Source: Rhodocyclaceae bacterium
GTDB lineage: Bacteria > Pseudomonadota > Gammaproteobacteria > Burkholderiales > Rhodocyclaceae
NCBI GenBank assembly: GCA_023230455.1
Contig: JALNXH010000017.1
Location: forward strand, 19,285 to 83,284
Length of the DNA: 64,000 nt
Direction: 5' to 3'
Shown: in pieces, positions 26,585 to 33,725 of the stretch
Layout of the letters: the number at the start of each line of letters is the position of its first letter
Position numbering within the stretch: the stretch's first letter is position 1
Made by a program: the position numbers and the translations under genes
The notes under the pieces: generated by a model
Database searches by the model: none
The model's input: only the letters and a program-made list of their open reading frames with translations
Told to the model about the DNA's origin: nothing

Positions 26585-29026
26585 TCAGACCTCCAGTATT
26601 TCGAATTCGCGGCGTGCCGCGGGCTTGGTGTTGGCCTCGGCCCATGGGTCCTCGTAGTCTTGCAGCGCGTAGAGCAAACGTTCGTAGAGCGCCGCGCGCT
26701 GCGTCGCGTCTTCGACGACGATCTTTTTCACATGGTCGAGGCCGACGCGCGACAGATAGTGGCAGGTACGCTCGAGGTAGAAGCCTTCCTCGCGATAGAG
26801 CTGGAGGAAGGCGCCGCTGTATTCCTTCACCTCCTCGTCGCTTTTCACCTTGCAGAGGAATTCGGCGACTTCGGTCTTGATGCCGCCGTTGCCGCCGACA
26901 TAGATTTCGTAGCCGGAGTCGACGCCGATCACTCCAACGTCCTTGATGCCGGATTCGGCGCAGTTGCGCGGGCAGCCCGAAACCGCGAGCTTCACCTTGT
27001 GCGGCGACCACATGCCGAACAGCATCTTTTCCAGTTTGACCCCCATGTCCATCGAGCGCTGGGTGCCGAAGCGGCAGTGTTCGGAGCCGACGCAGGTCTT
27101 CACTGTGCGCAGGCTCTTGCCGTAGGCGTGACCGGAGACCATCCCGGCCTTGCCGAGGTCGGCCCAGATTTTCGGCAGGTCGTCCTTTTTTGCGCCGAGC
27201 AGGTCGATGCGCTGGCCGCCGGTGCATTTCACCGTCGGAATCCGGTATTTCTCGGCCACGTCGGCGATAGCGCGCAACTCGTCCGGCGTGGTCAGGCCGC
27301 CCCACATCCGCGGTACCACTGAGTAGGTGCCGTCCTTCTGGATGTTGGCATGGGCGCGCTCGTTGATGAAGCGGCTCTGCGGATCGTCCTTGGCCAGATG
27401 CGGCCAGGTGGAAATCAGGTAGTAGTTGAGCGCCGGACGGCAGGTGGCGCAGCCGTTCGGAGTCTTCCATTCCAGCGCGTGCATAGCGTCGGGAATGGTC
27501 AGCAGCTTGCGTTCGCGGATCGCCGTGCGGACATCGCCATGCGAGTGCTCAGTGCAGCCGCAGACCGGCTTGTCCTTCGACGCGGCCGGTTGGTAGGCGC
27601 CGCCGACGGTGGAGGCGAGGATTTGCTCGACCAGGCCGGTGCAGGAGCCGCAGGAGGAAGAGGCCTTGGTGTGCTTGCGCACGTCGTCGAGGGTGAACAG
27701 GCCCTGTTCCTTGATCGCCTTGACGATGGTGCCCTTGCAGACGCCGTTGCAGCCGCAGACTTCCGCCGTGTCCGCCATTGTCACGGCCTTGTTCTGGCCG
27801 GCATGGCCGGCGTCGCCGATGTGGGACTGGCCGAACATCAGGTGGTCGCGGATTTCGCCGATATCCTGGCGGTCCTTGAGCAGTTGGAAGTACCAGGCGC
27901 CATCGGTCGTGTCGCCGTACATCACCGCGCCGACCAGCTTGTCGTCCTTGACGCAGATCTTCTTGTATACGCCGCCGGCCGGGTCGTGCAGCAGGATTTC
28001 GTCGACGCTGTCGCCGCCCATGAAGTCGCCCGCCGAGAACACGTCGATGCCGGTGACCTTGAGTTTGGTCGAGGTCACCGAGCCTTTGTAGCGGCCGATG
28101 CCGTACATCGCCAGATGGTTGGCGCAGACTTTGGCCTGTTCGAACAGCGGCGCCACCAGCCCGTACACGGTGCCACGATGGTTGGCGCATTCGCCGACGG
28201 CGTAGATGCGCGGATCGAAGGTCTGCATCGTGTCGTTCACCACGATACCGCGGTTGCAGTGGATGCCCGCCTTCTCAGCCAGTTCGACGTTGGGGCGGAT
28301 GCCCGCCGCCATCACTACCAGATCGGCGGGCAAGGTTTCCCCGCCTTTCAGCTTCAGCGCGCAGACGCGGCCGCTTTCGCCGGCCACCAGTTCGCTGGTG
28401 GAGGCGCCGAGCCTGAACTTGAGGCCCTTGGCTGCGAGCGACTGCATCAGCATGTCGGCCGCCGACTTGTCGAGCTGACGCTCCATGATCCAGTCAGCGA
28501 GATGCACTACGGTCACGTCCATGCCGCGCAGCGCCAGGCCGTTGGCCGCCTCCAGGCCGAGCAGGCCGGCGCCGATCACCACGGCGTGTTTGTGCCGCGC
28601 CGCGGCGTCGATCATCGCTTCGGTGTCGGCGATGTCGCGATAAGCGATCACGCCCGGCAGATCCTTGCCTGGGATCGGCAGGATGAAGGGCAGCGAACCC
28701 GTGGCAATCAGCAGCCGATCATAGTCGGCCGCGGTGCCGTCTTCGGCGATGACCTTGCGCTTGATCCGATCGATGGCGGAGATCTTCCTGCCGGTATGCA
28801 GAACGATGTTGTTGTCCCGATACCAGTCGAGTTCGTTGAGCACGATGTCCTGTAGGGTCATTTCCCCGGCCAGCACCGGCGAGAGCAGGATGCGGTTGTA
28901 GTTGGGATGGGGTTCGGCGCCGAACACGGTGATGTCGTACATGTCGGGGGCGATCTTGAGCAGTTCCTCCAACGTGCGTACGCCGGCCATGCCGTTGCCG
29001 ATCAGCACCAGTTTCGATCTCTTCAT
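26585..29026 (-). CDS. nirB: Nitrite reductase [NAD(P)H] large subunit
   Basis: 813 residues. N-terminal FAD/NAD-binding domains (KLVLIGNGMAGVRTLEELL; VVIGAGLLGLEAANGLALRGMDVTVVH). A BFD-like [2Fe-2S] region has CGCNGVCKG and SSCGSCTGLVEQIL, followed by a second Cys-rich module (CGCTEHSH; CATCRPALNYYL). The siroheme/[4Fe-4S] domain has KTCVGSEHCRFGTQRS and VSGCPRNCAESGIKDVGV. It reduces nitrite to ammonium using siroheme. ATG 29026 has an AAAGGA Shine-Dalgarno. It is preceded by a sigma-54 promoter and an ANTAR-type leader with attenuator. Confidence 0.96.
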   Translation of the reverse strand: MKRSKLVLIGNGMAGVRTLEELLKIAPDMYDITVFGAEPHPNYNRILLSPVLAGEMTLQDIVLNELDWYRDNNIVLHTGRKISAIDRIKRKVIAEDGTAADYDRLLIATGSLPFILPIPGKDLPGVIAYRDIADTEAMIDAAARHKHAVVIGAGLLGLEAANGLALRGMDVTVVHLADWIMERQLDKSAADMLMQSLAAKGLKFRLGASTSELVAGESGRVCALKLKGGETLPADLVVMAAGIRPNVELAEKAGIHCNRGIVVNDTMQTFDPRIYAVGECANHRGTVYGLVAPLFEQAKVCANHLAMYGIGRYKGSVTSTKLKVTGIDVFSAGDFMGGDSVDEILLHDPAGGVYKKICVKDDKLVGAVMYGDTTDGAWYFQLLKDRQDIGEIRDHLMFGQSHIGDAGHAGQNKAVTMADTAEVCGCNGVCKGTIVKAIKEQGLFTLDDVRKHTKASSSCGSCTGLVEQILASTVGGAYQPAASKDKPVCGCTEHSHGDVRTAIRERKLLTIPDAMHALEWKTPNGCATCRPALNYYLISTWPHLAKDDPQSRFINERAHANIQKDGTYSVVPRMWGGLTTPDELRAIADVAEKYRIPTVKCTGGQRIDLLGAKKDDLPKIWADLGKAGMVSGHAYGKSLRTVKTCVGSEHCRFGTQRSMDMGVKLEKMLFGMWSPHKVKLAVSGCPRNCAESGIKDVGVIGVDSGYEIYVGGNGGIKTEVAEFLCKVKSDEEVKEYSGAFLQLYREEGFYLERTCHYLSRVGLDHVKKIVVEDATQRAALYERLLYALQDYEDPWAEANTKPAARREFEILEV

Positions 29027-29044
29027 CGCAATTCCTTTTCTCTG

Positions 29045-29115
29045 AAAACAAAACGGCGTCCCATGCGATTGCCGCGCCTGGCTTGCCGCTGCGCGTTAAT
29101 CGCATGGACGCCGTT
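29045..29115 (-). terminator. nirB leader attenuator
   Basis: On the RNA strand, the 18-nt arm AACGGCGTCCATGCGATT (29098-29115) pairs with AATCGCATGgGACGCCGTT (29052-29070) apart from one bulged G, followed by a U-rich TTTTGTTTT. This is a strong intrinsic terminator ~20 nt before the nirB ATG. Its 5' arm is the loop and 3' arm of the P2 hairpin, so the two structures exclude each other. Confidence 0.85.
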
Positions 29116-29146
29116 GTCCATGCTGTGGCGGATCGTCGTTGACCCG
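29102..29146 (-). promoter_or_regulatory. ANTAR two-hairpin motif of nirB leader
   Basis: P1 (29129-29146): CGGGTC / GATCCG stem with hexaloop AACGAC. P2 (29102-29123): GCATGGAC / GTCCATGC stem with hexaloop AACGGC. Both loops have A at position 1 and G at position 4, the known ANTAR-protein recognition signature; the linker is 5 nt. Bound NasT would hold P2 and prevent the attenuator. Confidence 0.82.
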
Positions 29147-29160
29147 ATGCATCCCTTACA

Positions 29161-29175
29161 GCAAGCCATGTGCCA
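29161..29175 (-). promoter_or_regulatory. Sigma-54 promoter of nirBD
   Basis: TGGCACATGGCTTGC matches the RpoN -24/-12 consensus exactly in spacing; the start is expected near 29149, just before P1. The 17-mer TGGCACATGGCTTGCTG is identical to that of nrtA. Confidence 0.85.
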
Positions 29176-29507
29176 TGTTGGATGTGGGTTTGAAAATGCT
29201 GCCTATGCAGGTACTTAGCCGGGGTGGCTGACCGGTGTCCGCCGGGTGCGAGCGATGCTGTGGACCGAGGCAACCCAATTCGGTGCAGCGATGCACCGAG
29301 ACGGGTAGCGTGTCGATCAACGGCGGAAGCCGCGACAGAAGACAATTTGCGCCGGGTTTTACGCGATCCGGTACGAACGCCCCGATCGACAGCGATTTCG
29401 TGCGGCGCTTGCGCAGCGGCGGGCCAACAACTATCGCCATTCCCGCGCACGCGGGAATGGCGAAGTCTTGTCCGACGGCGGCAGCGCTGGCAGCGAGCGA
29501 CCTGCCG
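29176..29507. other. nirB upstream region and nrt operon 3' flank
   Basis: No gene. It holds the perfect dyad GGTGCA-GCGA-TGCACC at 29282-29297, ~140 bp upstream of the nirB start, a plausible activator site. It also contains the hairpin at 29437-29460 described separately. Nothing else stands out. Confidence 0.5.
29437..29460. repeat. REP-like palindrome after nrtD
   Basis: CCATTCCCGCG-CA-CGCGGGAATGG, a near-perfect palindrome ~48 bp past the nrtD stop. It lacks a U-tract, so it is more like a dispersed REP-type palindrome or mRNA-stabilising hairpin than a terminator. Confidence 0.5.
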
Positions 29508-30302
29508 CTAAGCGGCCTTCTTCATCTGCTTACGATAGAGGAAATCCAGCACCGCGGCACGGCACTCGGCAAAGCGCCGGTCCTCGGCGAGGGCGAGACG
29601 ATCGCGCGGGCGTTCCAGCCGTACATCGACGATTTCGCCGATGACGGCTGCCGGGCCGTTGGTCATCATCACGATGCGGTCGGAGAGCAGCACCGCCTCG
29701 TCTACGTCGTGGGTCACCATCACCACGGTGGCACCGGTCTTGGCCATCACGCCGTTGAGTTCGTCCTGCAGGCTGGCACGGGTCAGCGCGTCGAGCGCGC
29801 CGAACGGTTCGTCCATCAGCAGGATTTTCGGCTCCATGGCAAAGGCGCGGGCGATGCCGACGCGCTGCTTCATGCCGCCGGAAATCTCGTGCGGAAACTT
29901 GTGCATGGCGTGGTCCATATGCACCATGGCCAGCGCCGCCTCGACGCGGAGTTTCAGTTTCGGCTTGCCTTCCTTGCGGCCGAACACGCGTTCGACGGCG
30001 AGCATCACGTTGTCGAAACAAGTCATCCACGGCAGCAGCGAGTGGTTCTGGAATACCACCGCGCGATCCGGTCCGGGCCCGGCGATCTCGCGGTTGTCGC
30101 AGAGCAGGACGCCGGTCGTCGGCCGGGTGAGGCCGGCGATCAGGTTCAGCAGCGTGCTTTTGCCGCAGCCGGAGTGGCCGATCAGCGAGACGACTTCACC
30201 GTGGTGGATCGACAGGTCGATGTCGCGCAGCGCGGTGAATGCGCCCTGCTTGGTATTGAAGGTCTGGCCGACGCGCTCGATTTTTACCAGGGGCTGATTC
30301 AT
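29508..30302 (-). CDS. nrtD: Nitrate ABC transporter ATP-binding protein
   Basis: 264 residues. Walker A GHSGCGKST, ABC signature SGGMKQRVGIARAFAMEPK, Walker B ILLMDEPFGALD, and H-loop VTHDVDEA. Energises uptake of nitrate (nitrite) with NrtB and NrtA. It lacks the C-terminal substrate-binding-like domain of cyanobacterial NrtC. It starts 11 nt after the nrtB stop. Related taurine/sulfonate systems share this fold; the linkage to nirBD and the NrtA-type binding protein supports nitrate. Confidence 0.93.
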   Translation of the reverse strand: MNQPLVKIERVGQTFNTKQGAFTALRDIDLSIHHGEVVSLIGHSGCGKSTLLNLIAGLTRPTTGVLLCDNREIAGPGPDRAVVFQNHSLLPWMTCFDNVMLAVERVFGRKEGKPKLKLRVEAALAMVHMDHAMHKFPHEISGGMKQRVGIARAFAMEPKILLMDEPFGALDALTRASLQDELNGVMAKTGATVVMVTHDVDEAVLLSDRIVMMTNGPAAVIGEIVDVRLERPRDRLALAEDRRFAECRAAVLDFLYRKQMKKAA

Positions 30303-30312
30303 GGCGTTCTCC

Positions 30313-31230
30313 TTAACGGGTTTCGTACTGGAAGCGGCGAGCCAGCAACAGCAGAGTCTGTTCGAGAACGAGCCCGACGATGCCGATGACGAAGATGGCG
30401 ATGACGATGTGTTCGACCTTGAGGTTGTTCCACTCGTCCCATACCCAGAAGCCGATGCCGACGCCGCCGGTGAGCATTTCGGCGGCCACGATCACCAGCC
30501 AGGCTGTGCCGATCGACAGGCGGATGCCGGTGAGCATGTAGGGCAGCACGGCAGGAAACAGGATGCGGGTGATGATCTTGCCTTCCGAAAGGTTGAGCAC
30601 GCGGGCGACGTTGAGGTAGTCCTGCGGTACGCGGCGCACGCCTTCGGCGGTGTTGAGGATCATCGGCCAGATCGAGCAGATGAAGATGGTCCAGGTGGCG
30701 GCCGGATCGGCCTTCTTCAGCACCAGCAGGCCGATCGGCAGCCAGGCCAGCGGCGACACCGGGCGCAGCAGCGAGATCACCGGATCGAACATACGGCTGA
30801 GGAAGTCGAAGCGGCCGAGCATGAAGCCGAGCGGAATGCCGACCAGCGCCGCGAAGCCGAAGCCTATGCCGACGCGTTTCAGCGAGGAGAGTACGTTCCA
30901 GCCGATGCCCTGGTCGTTCGGCCCGTTGCTGTAGAACGGATCGGCAAACAGATTGGCTGCCGCCGCCCAGACTTGGGCCGGGCTGGGAATGCTGCCGCCT
31001 TTCATAGTCAGCAGACCCCAGAGTCCGATCAGCAGGCCGAGGCCGAGCAACGGCGGGATGGCGTTGAGGGCGATTTCCTTGAGGGCGCCGACCAGACGCG
31101 ATGCCTTCGCCGGCGTTGCGGCGACCGGCGCGGCGACGGCTGGCGCGGCGATTTCGATTTTTTGCTCCACGGCGGCTTCTTCCTTCTCGATGGCGACGCG
31201 TGCGGGTTTCAATGCGACGACCGTACTCAT
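30313..31230 (-). CDS. nrtB: Nitrate ABC transporter permease
   Basis: 305 residues from ATG 31228-31230 (MSTVVALKPARVAIEKEEAA). A ~50-residue charged, Ala/Pro-rich cytoplasmic leader precedes about six hydrophobic segments (AIPPLLGLGLLIGLWGLL, IGFGFAALVGIPLGFMLG, WLVIVAAEMLTGGVGIGFWV). The BPD_transp_1 coupling-loop region is near VPQDYLNVARVLNLSEGKIITRILFPAVLPYMLTG. Frames further upstream overlap nrtA and are not real. The permease is typical of the NrtB/TauC/SsuC group; context indicates nitrate. Confidence 0.93.
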   Translation of the reverse strand: MSTVVALKPARVAIEKEEAAVEQKIEIAAPAVAAPVAATPAKASRLVGALKEIALNAIPPLLGLGLLIGLWGLLTMKGGSIPSPAQVWAAAANLFADPFYSNGPNDQGIGWNVLSSLKRVGIGFGFAALVGIPLGFMLGRFDFLSRMFDPVISLLRPVSPLAWLPIGLLVLKKADPAATWTIFICSIWPMILNTAEGVRRVPQDYLNVARVLNLSEGKIITRILFPAVLPYMLTGIRLSIGTAWLVIVAAEMLTGGVGIGFWVWDEWNNLKVEHIVIAIFVIGIVGLVLEQTLLLLARRFQYETR

Positions 31231-31286
31231 GATCTGCTCCCAGGTTGCGTTCGGCACCGGGCCGCATGGCCCGATGCCTGCATGGT

Positions 31287-32564
31287 TCAGGCGTGAATCT
31301 TGAACGACGCGGCGTATTTCTTCGGATCCTTGCCGTCCCATACCGTGCCGTCGATGAACTTGGAGCTGCGCATCTCGCTCTTCGGCAGGGGCGTACCGGC
31401 CGCCGCGGCTGCCTGCTTGTAGATGTCGATGCGGTTTACCTTCTTCGCCACGGCCAGGTAGTCGGGATCTTCCTTGAGCAGGTTCCAGCGTCTGTGCTGG
31501 GTCATGAACCACATGCCGTCGGAGAGGTAGGGGAAGTTCACCGCGCCTTCGTTGAAGAAGTGCATGCAGTTCTTGTCGTCCCAGCTCTTGCCCAGACCGT
31601 TGCTGTAGCGGCCGAGCATGCGTTCGAGAATTACGTCCATGTCGGTGTTGATGTAGGACTTCTGCGCGACGGTCTCGGCCGTGGTCCGGCGGTTGGCCAG
31701 CGAGGCGTCGATCCACTTGCCGGCATCGAGTATCGCGGCGGTCATGGCGCGTGCCGTGTTGGGATTCCTGGCGACGAAGTCGGCGGTGGTGCCGAGCACC
31801 TTTTCCGGATGGTCGGTCCAGATATCCTGGGTGGTCACCGCGGTGAAACCGATCTTGTCGATGATGGCGCGGTTGTTCCACGGTTCGCCGACGCAGAAGC
31901 CGTCCATGTTGCCGACGCGCATGTTGGCCACCATCTGCGGTGGCGGCACGGTGATGTTCTTGACGTCTTTGAACGGATCGATGCCCTGAGCGGCCAGCCA
32001 GTAATACAGCCACATGGCGTGGGTGCCGGTGGGAAAGGTTTGGGCGAAGGTGTATTCGCGTTCCTTCTTGGCGATCAACTTGGCCAGCGAGGGACCGTCG
32101 GTCGCCCCCTTGTCCTTGAGCTGGTTGGAGAGGGTGATGGCTTGGCCGTTGTGGTTCAGGTTCATCAGCACCGCCATGTCCTTCTTCGGTCCGCCGATGC
32201 CGAGTTGCACGCCATAGACCAGGCCGTAGAGCACATGGGCGGCGTCGAGTTCGCCGTTCACCAGCTTGTCGCGCACGGCAGCCCATGACGCTTCCTTGGT
32301 CGGGACGATTTTGATGCCGTACTTTTCGTCGAATTTCTGCACCGCCGCCATGACAACGGAGGAACAGTCGGTGAGCGGGATGAAGCCGATGCGGACTTCC
32401 TTTTTCTCCGGCGCATCCGAGCCTGCGGCCCAGGCGCCGGCGCGTACTCCGGGGGGCACCATGGCCATCAGTCCCGAACCGAGCGCCAGCCCGGCGGCGG
32501 TGCGGATAAAGTCGCGGCGAGTGCCAAGCGTTTGCGGCCCGCTGTTGTTGTTTTTCCGATCCAT
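31287..32564 (-). CDS. nrtA: Nitrate-binding protein of ABC transporter, Tat-exported
   Basis: 425 residues. A Tat signal TRRDFIRTAAGLALGSGLMAMV precedes the mature binding protein (KKEVRIGFIPLTDCSSVVMAAVQKFDEKYGIKI...EASWAAVRDKLVNGELDAAHVLYGLVYGVQLG). NrtA-type features include FPTGTHAMWLYYWLAAQGIDP, GNMDGFCVGEPWNNRAIIDKIGFT and NFPYLSDGMWFMTQHRRW. It captures nitrate in the periplasm and delivers it to NrtB. The export signal distinguishes it from the cytoplasmic homologue NasS. Shine-Dalgarno AAGGAG precedes ATG 32564. It is the first gene of an operon with a sigma-54 promoter and an ANTAR leader. Confidence 0.93.
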   Translation of the reverse strand: MDRKNNNSGPQTLGTRRDFIRTAAGLALGSGLMAMVPPGVRAGAWAAGSDAPEKKEVRIGFIPLTDCSSVVMAAVQKFDEKYGIKIVPTKEASWAAVRDKLVNGELDAAHVLYGLVYGVQLGIGGPKKDMAVLMNLNHNGQAITLSNQLKDKGATDGPSLAKLIAKKEREYTFAQTFPTGTHAMWLYYWLAAQGIDPFKDVKNITVPPPQMVANMRVGNMDGFCVGEPWNNRAIIDKIGFTAVTTQDIWTDHPEKVLGTTADFVARNPNTARAMTAAILDAGKWIDASLANRRTTAETVAQKSYINTDMDVILERMLGRYSNGLGKSWDDKNCMHFFNEGAVNFPYLSDGMWFMTQHRRWNLLKEDPDYLAVAKKVNRIDIYKQAAAAAGTPLPKSEMRSSKFIDGTVWDGKDPKKYAASFKIHA

Positions 32565-32596
32565 ATCGAACTCCTTGTCACGACGAAGGTTCCCTG

Positions 32597-32655
32597 AAAA
32601 AAAGACGGCATCGCACGCCGGGAAGCCTGATCGGCTTCGCCAACGTGGACGCCGT
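32597..32655 (-). terminator. nrtA leader attenuator
   Basis: Long RNA hairpin: ACGGCGTC...CACG..GG.GAAGCC (32633-32655) pairs with GGCTTC.CC.GGCGTG..GATGCCGT (32605-32628) around a GATCA loop, with a few bulges and wobbles, followed by C and seven T. It lies ~32 nt before the nrtA ATG. Its 5' arm includes the loop and 3' arm of P2. Confidence 0.83.
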
Positions 32656-32695
32656 TGTCCACTCTGATCGCACCCGATCGCCCTTGACCCGGTGC
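32645..32695 (-). promoter_or_regulatory. ANTAR two-hairpin motif of nrtA leader
   Basis: P1 (32670-32695): arms GCACCGGGTC and GATCGGGTGC pair with one G-G mismatch and one G-U, hexaloop AAGGGC. P2 (32645-32662): GTGGAC / GTCCAC, hexaloop AACGGC. Both loops have A1 and G4. The linker is 7 nt. P1 begins within ~2 nt of the predicted transcript start. Confidence 0.83.
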
Positions 32696-32708
32696 TGCAT
32701 CTCTTTCA

Positions 32709-32723
32709 GCAAGCCATGTGCCA
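32709..32723 (-). promoter_or_regulatory. Sigma-54 promoter of nrtABD
   Basis: TGGCACATGGCTTGC, with correct -24/-12 spacing; the start is expected near 32697. The flanking 17-mer is identical to that before nirB. Confidence 0.85.
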
Positions 32724-32814
32724 GCCTTCGCAGAAAGTCGGGAAACCCTCTCGTAGTCAGGGGTTGGTCGTCAGCAGGAGGATGTCTTTTTGAATCGAGG
32801 GCGAGTGTCGGTAC

Positions 32815-32829
32815 GCACTGCCCCGGTGC
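32815..32829. promoter_or_regulatory. Possible NtrC-type enhancer site upstream of nrtA
   Basis: GCAC-N7-GTGC, the core of the NtrC site, centred ~125 bp upstream of the predicted nrtA start. The adjoining bases (32825-32850) form a second GGTGCGG...CCGCACC-rich dyad. The site is in the gap between nasT and the promoter, at the usual enhancer distance. Confidence 0.45.
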
Positions 32830-32863
32830 GGGTGCTTGCCGCACCGCACCAGAAACGCCCGGT

Positions 32864-33442
32864 TCAGGCGCCGAGCAGGGTGGCCATTTCCAGCACTTGC
32901 GCGGCGACCTGGGCGATGGATTGTTTGCGGTCCATCGCCAGTTTGCGCAGGGCGCTGTAGGCCTCTTCCTCGCTCATGCCGCGCGCCTTCATCAGCACGC
33001 CTTTGGCGCGGTCGAGCGTCTTGCGGTCGGCGAGCTGCTGCTTGGCCTCGTCGCGCTCGGACTTCATCGCCTGGAATTCCTCGAAGCGGGCGATGGCGAC
33101 TTCGATGATCGGCCTCAGCCGCTTGGCGCTGAGGCCATCCACCACATAGGCCGAGACGCCGGCCTTGACGGCCTTGCGGATGGTCTGCGAGTCACTTTTG
33201 CTGGAAAACATCACCACCGGGCGTGGCAGTTCGGCGTTGGCGACGGCGAGGTGCTCCAGTGTGTCGCGACTCGGCGAGTCGGTCTGGATCAAGATCGCAT
33301 CGGGACGCAGTTGCTCGACCCGGGCGGAGAGATCCAGCACCGAAGGCAACAGGGCGGCGACCTGATAGCCGGCCAGGGCAAGGCCGGCGCAGATTTCCCC
33401 GGCGCGGCTCTCGGATTCGTCAATAACCAGTACGCGTAGCAT
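32864..33442 (-). CDS. nasT: ANTAR-domain response regulator, nitrate antiterminator
   Basis: 192 residues from ATG 33440-33442 (MLRVLVIDESESRAGE); an in-frame TTG nine codons upstream is less likely. The N-terminal receiver-like domain lacks a typical phosphoacceptor context (PDAILIQTDSPSRDTLEHL). The C-terminal ANTAR domain (~130-190) has RKTLDRAKGVLMKARGMSEEEAYSALRKLAMDRKQSIAQVAAQVLEMA. NasT binds two-hairpin leader RNAs and prevents termination; in studied cases it is held inactive by the nitrate sensor NasS. NasS is not in this window. Matching leaders lie before nrtA and nirB. Confidence 0.92.
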   Translation of the reverse strand: MLRVLVIDESESRAGEICAGLALAGYQVAALLPSVLDLSARVEQLRPDAILIQTDSPSRDTLEHLAVANAELPRPVVMFSSKSDSQTIRKAVKAGVSAYVVDGLSAKRLRPIIEVAIARFEEFQAMKSERDEAKQQLADRKTLDRAKGVLMKARGMSEEEAYSALRKLAMDRKQSIAQVAAQVLEMATLLGA

Positions 33443-33495
33443 GCCCGGTGCTACGCAAGAATCGTGCAATCAAATCGGGCGACCCGGCCGCGGGT

Positions 33496-33714
33496 TCAGA
33501 CCTTGCAGTTTTTTTCCGCACCTAGCTTGCGCAGGATCATTTCCAGCGGGCAGAAGCGGGTGAAACCGCTCTGGAACAGATTGACGCCGACGAAGGCGGT
33601 AAACCACAGCCAAGACAGCTGCGACAGATCGGCCTGGCCGTTGACGTGCGCCAGCGTGAGCGAGAGCAGGATGAAGGAACCGGCAAAAATGCGGATCATG
33701 CGTTCGATGGACAT
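33496..33714 (-). CDS. DUF2892 small membrane protein
   Basis: 72 residues with two hydrophobic helices (MIRIFAGSFILLSLTLAHV; WLWFTAFVGVNLFQSGFTRFCPL) and a terminal Cys-containing EKNCKV. This matches the DUF2892 type (YgaP membrane-domain-like), where the conserved FCP...C motif is often linked to sulfur or rhodanese functions. It starts 11 nt after the RND permease stop and is probably the third gene of that operon. Confidence 0.88.
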   Translation of the reverse strand: MSIERMIRIFAGSFILLSLTLAHVNGQADLSQLSWLWFTAFVGVNLFQSGFTRFCPLEMILRKLGAEKNCKV

Positions 33715-33725
33715 GGACGTTCTCC

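Noticed and set aside
27350..28855. 501-codon frame opposite nirB
   Set aside because: Antisense shadow of a clear nitrite reductase gene.
29437..29460. Intrinsic terminator for the nrt operon
   Set aside because: The palindrome has no U-tract; kept only as a REP-like repeat.
31287..32564. NrtA-like protein considered as the sensor NasS
   Set aside because: It has a clear Tat signal and leads a transporter operon, so it is exported.
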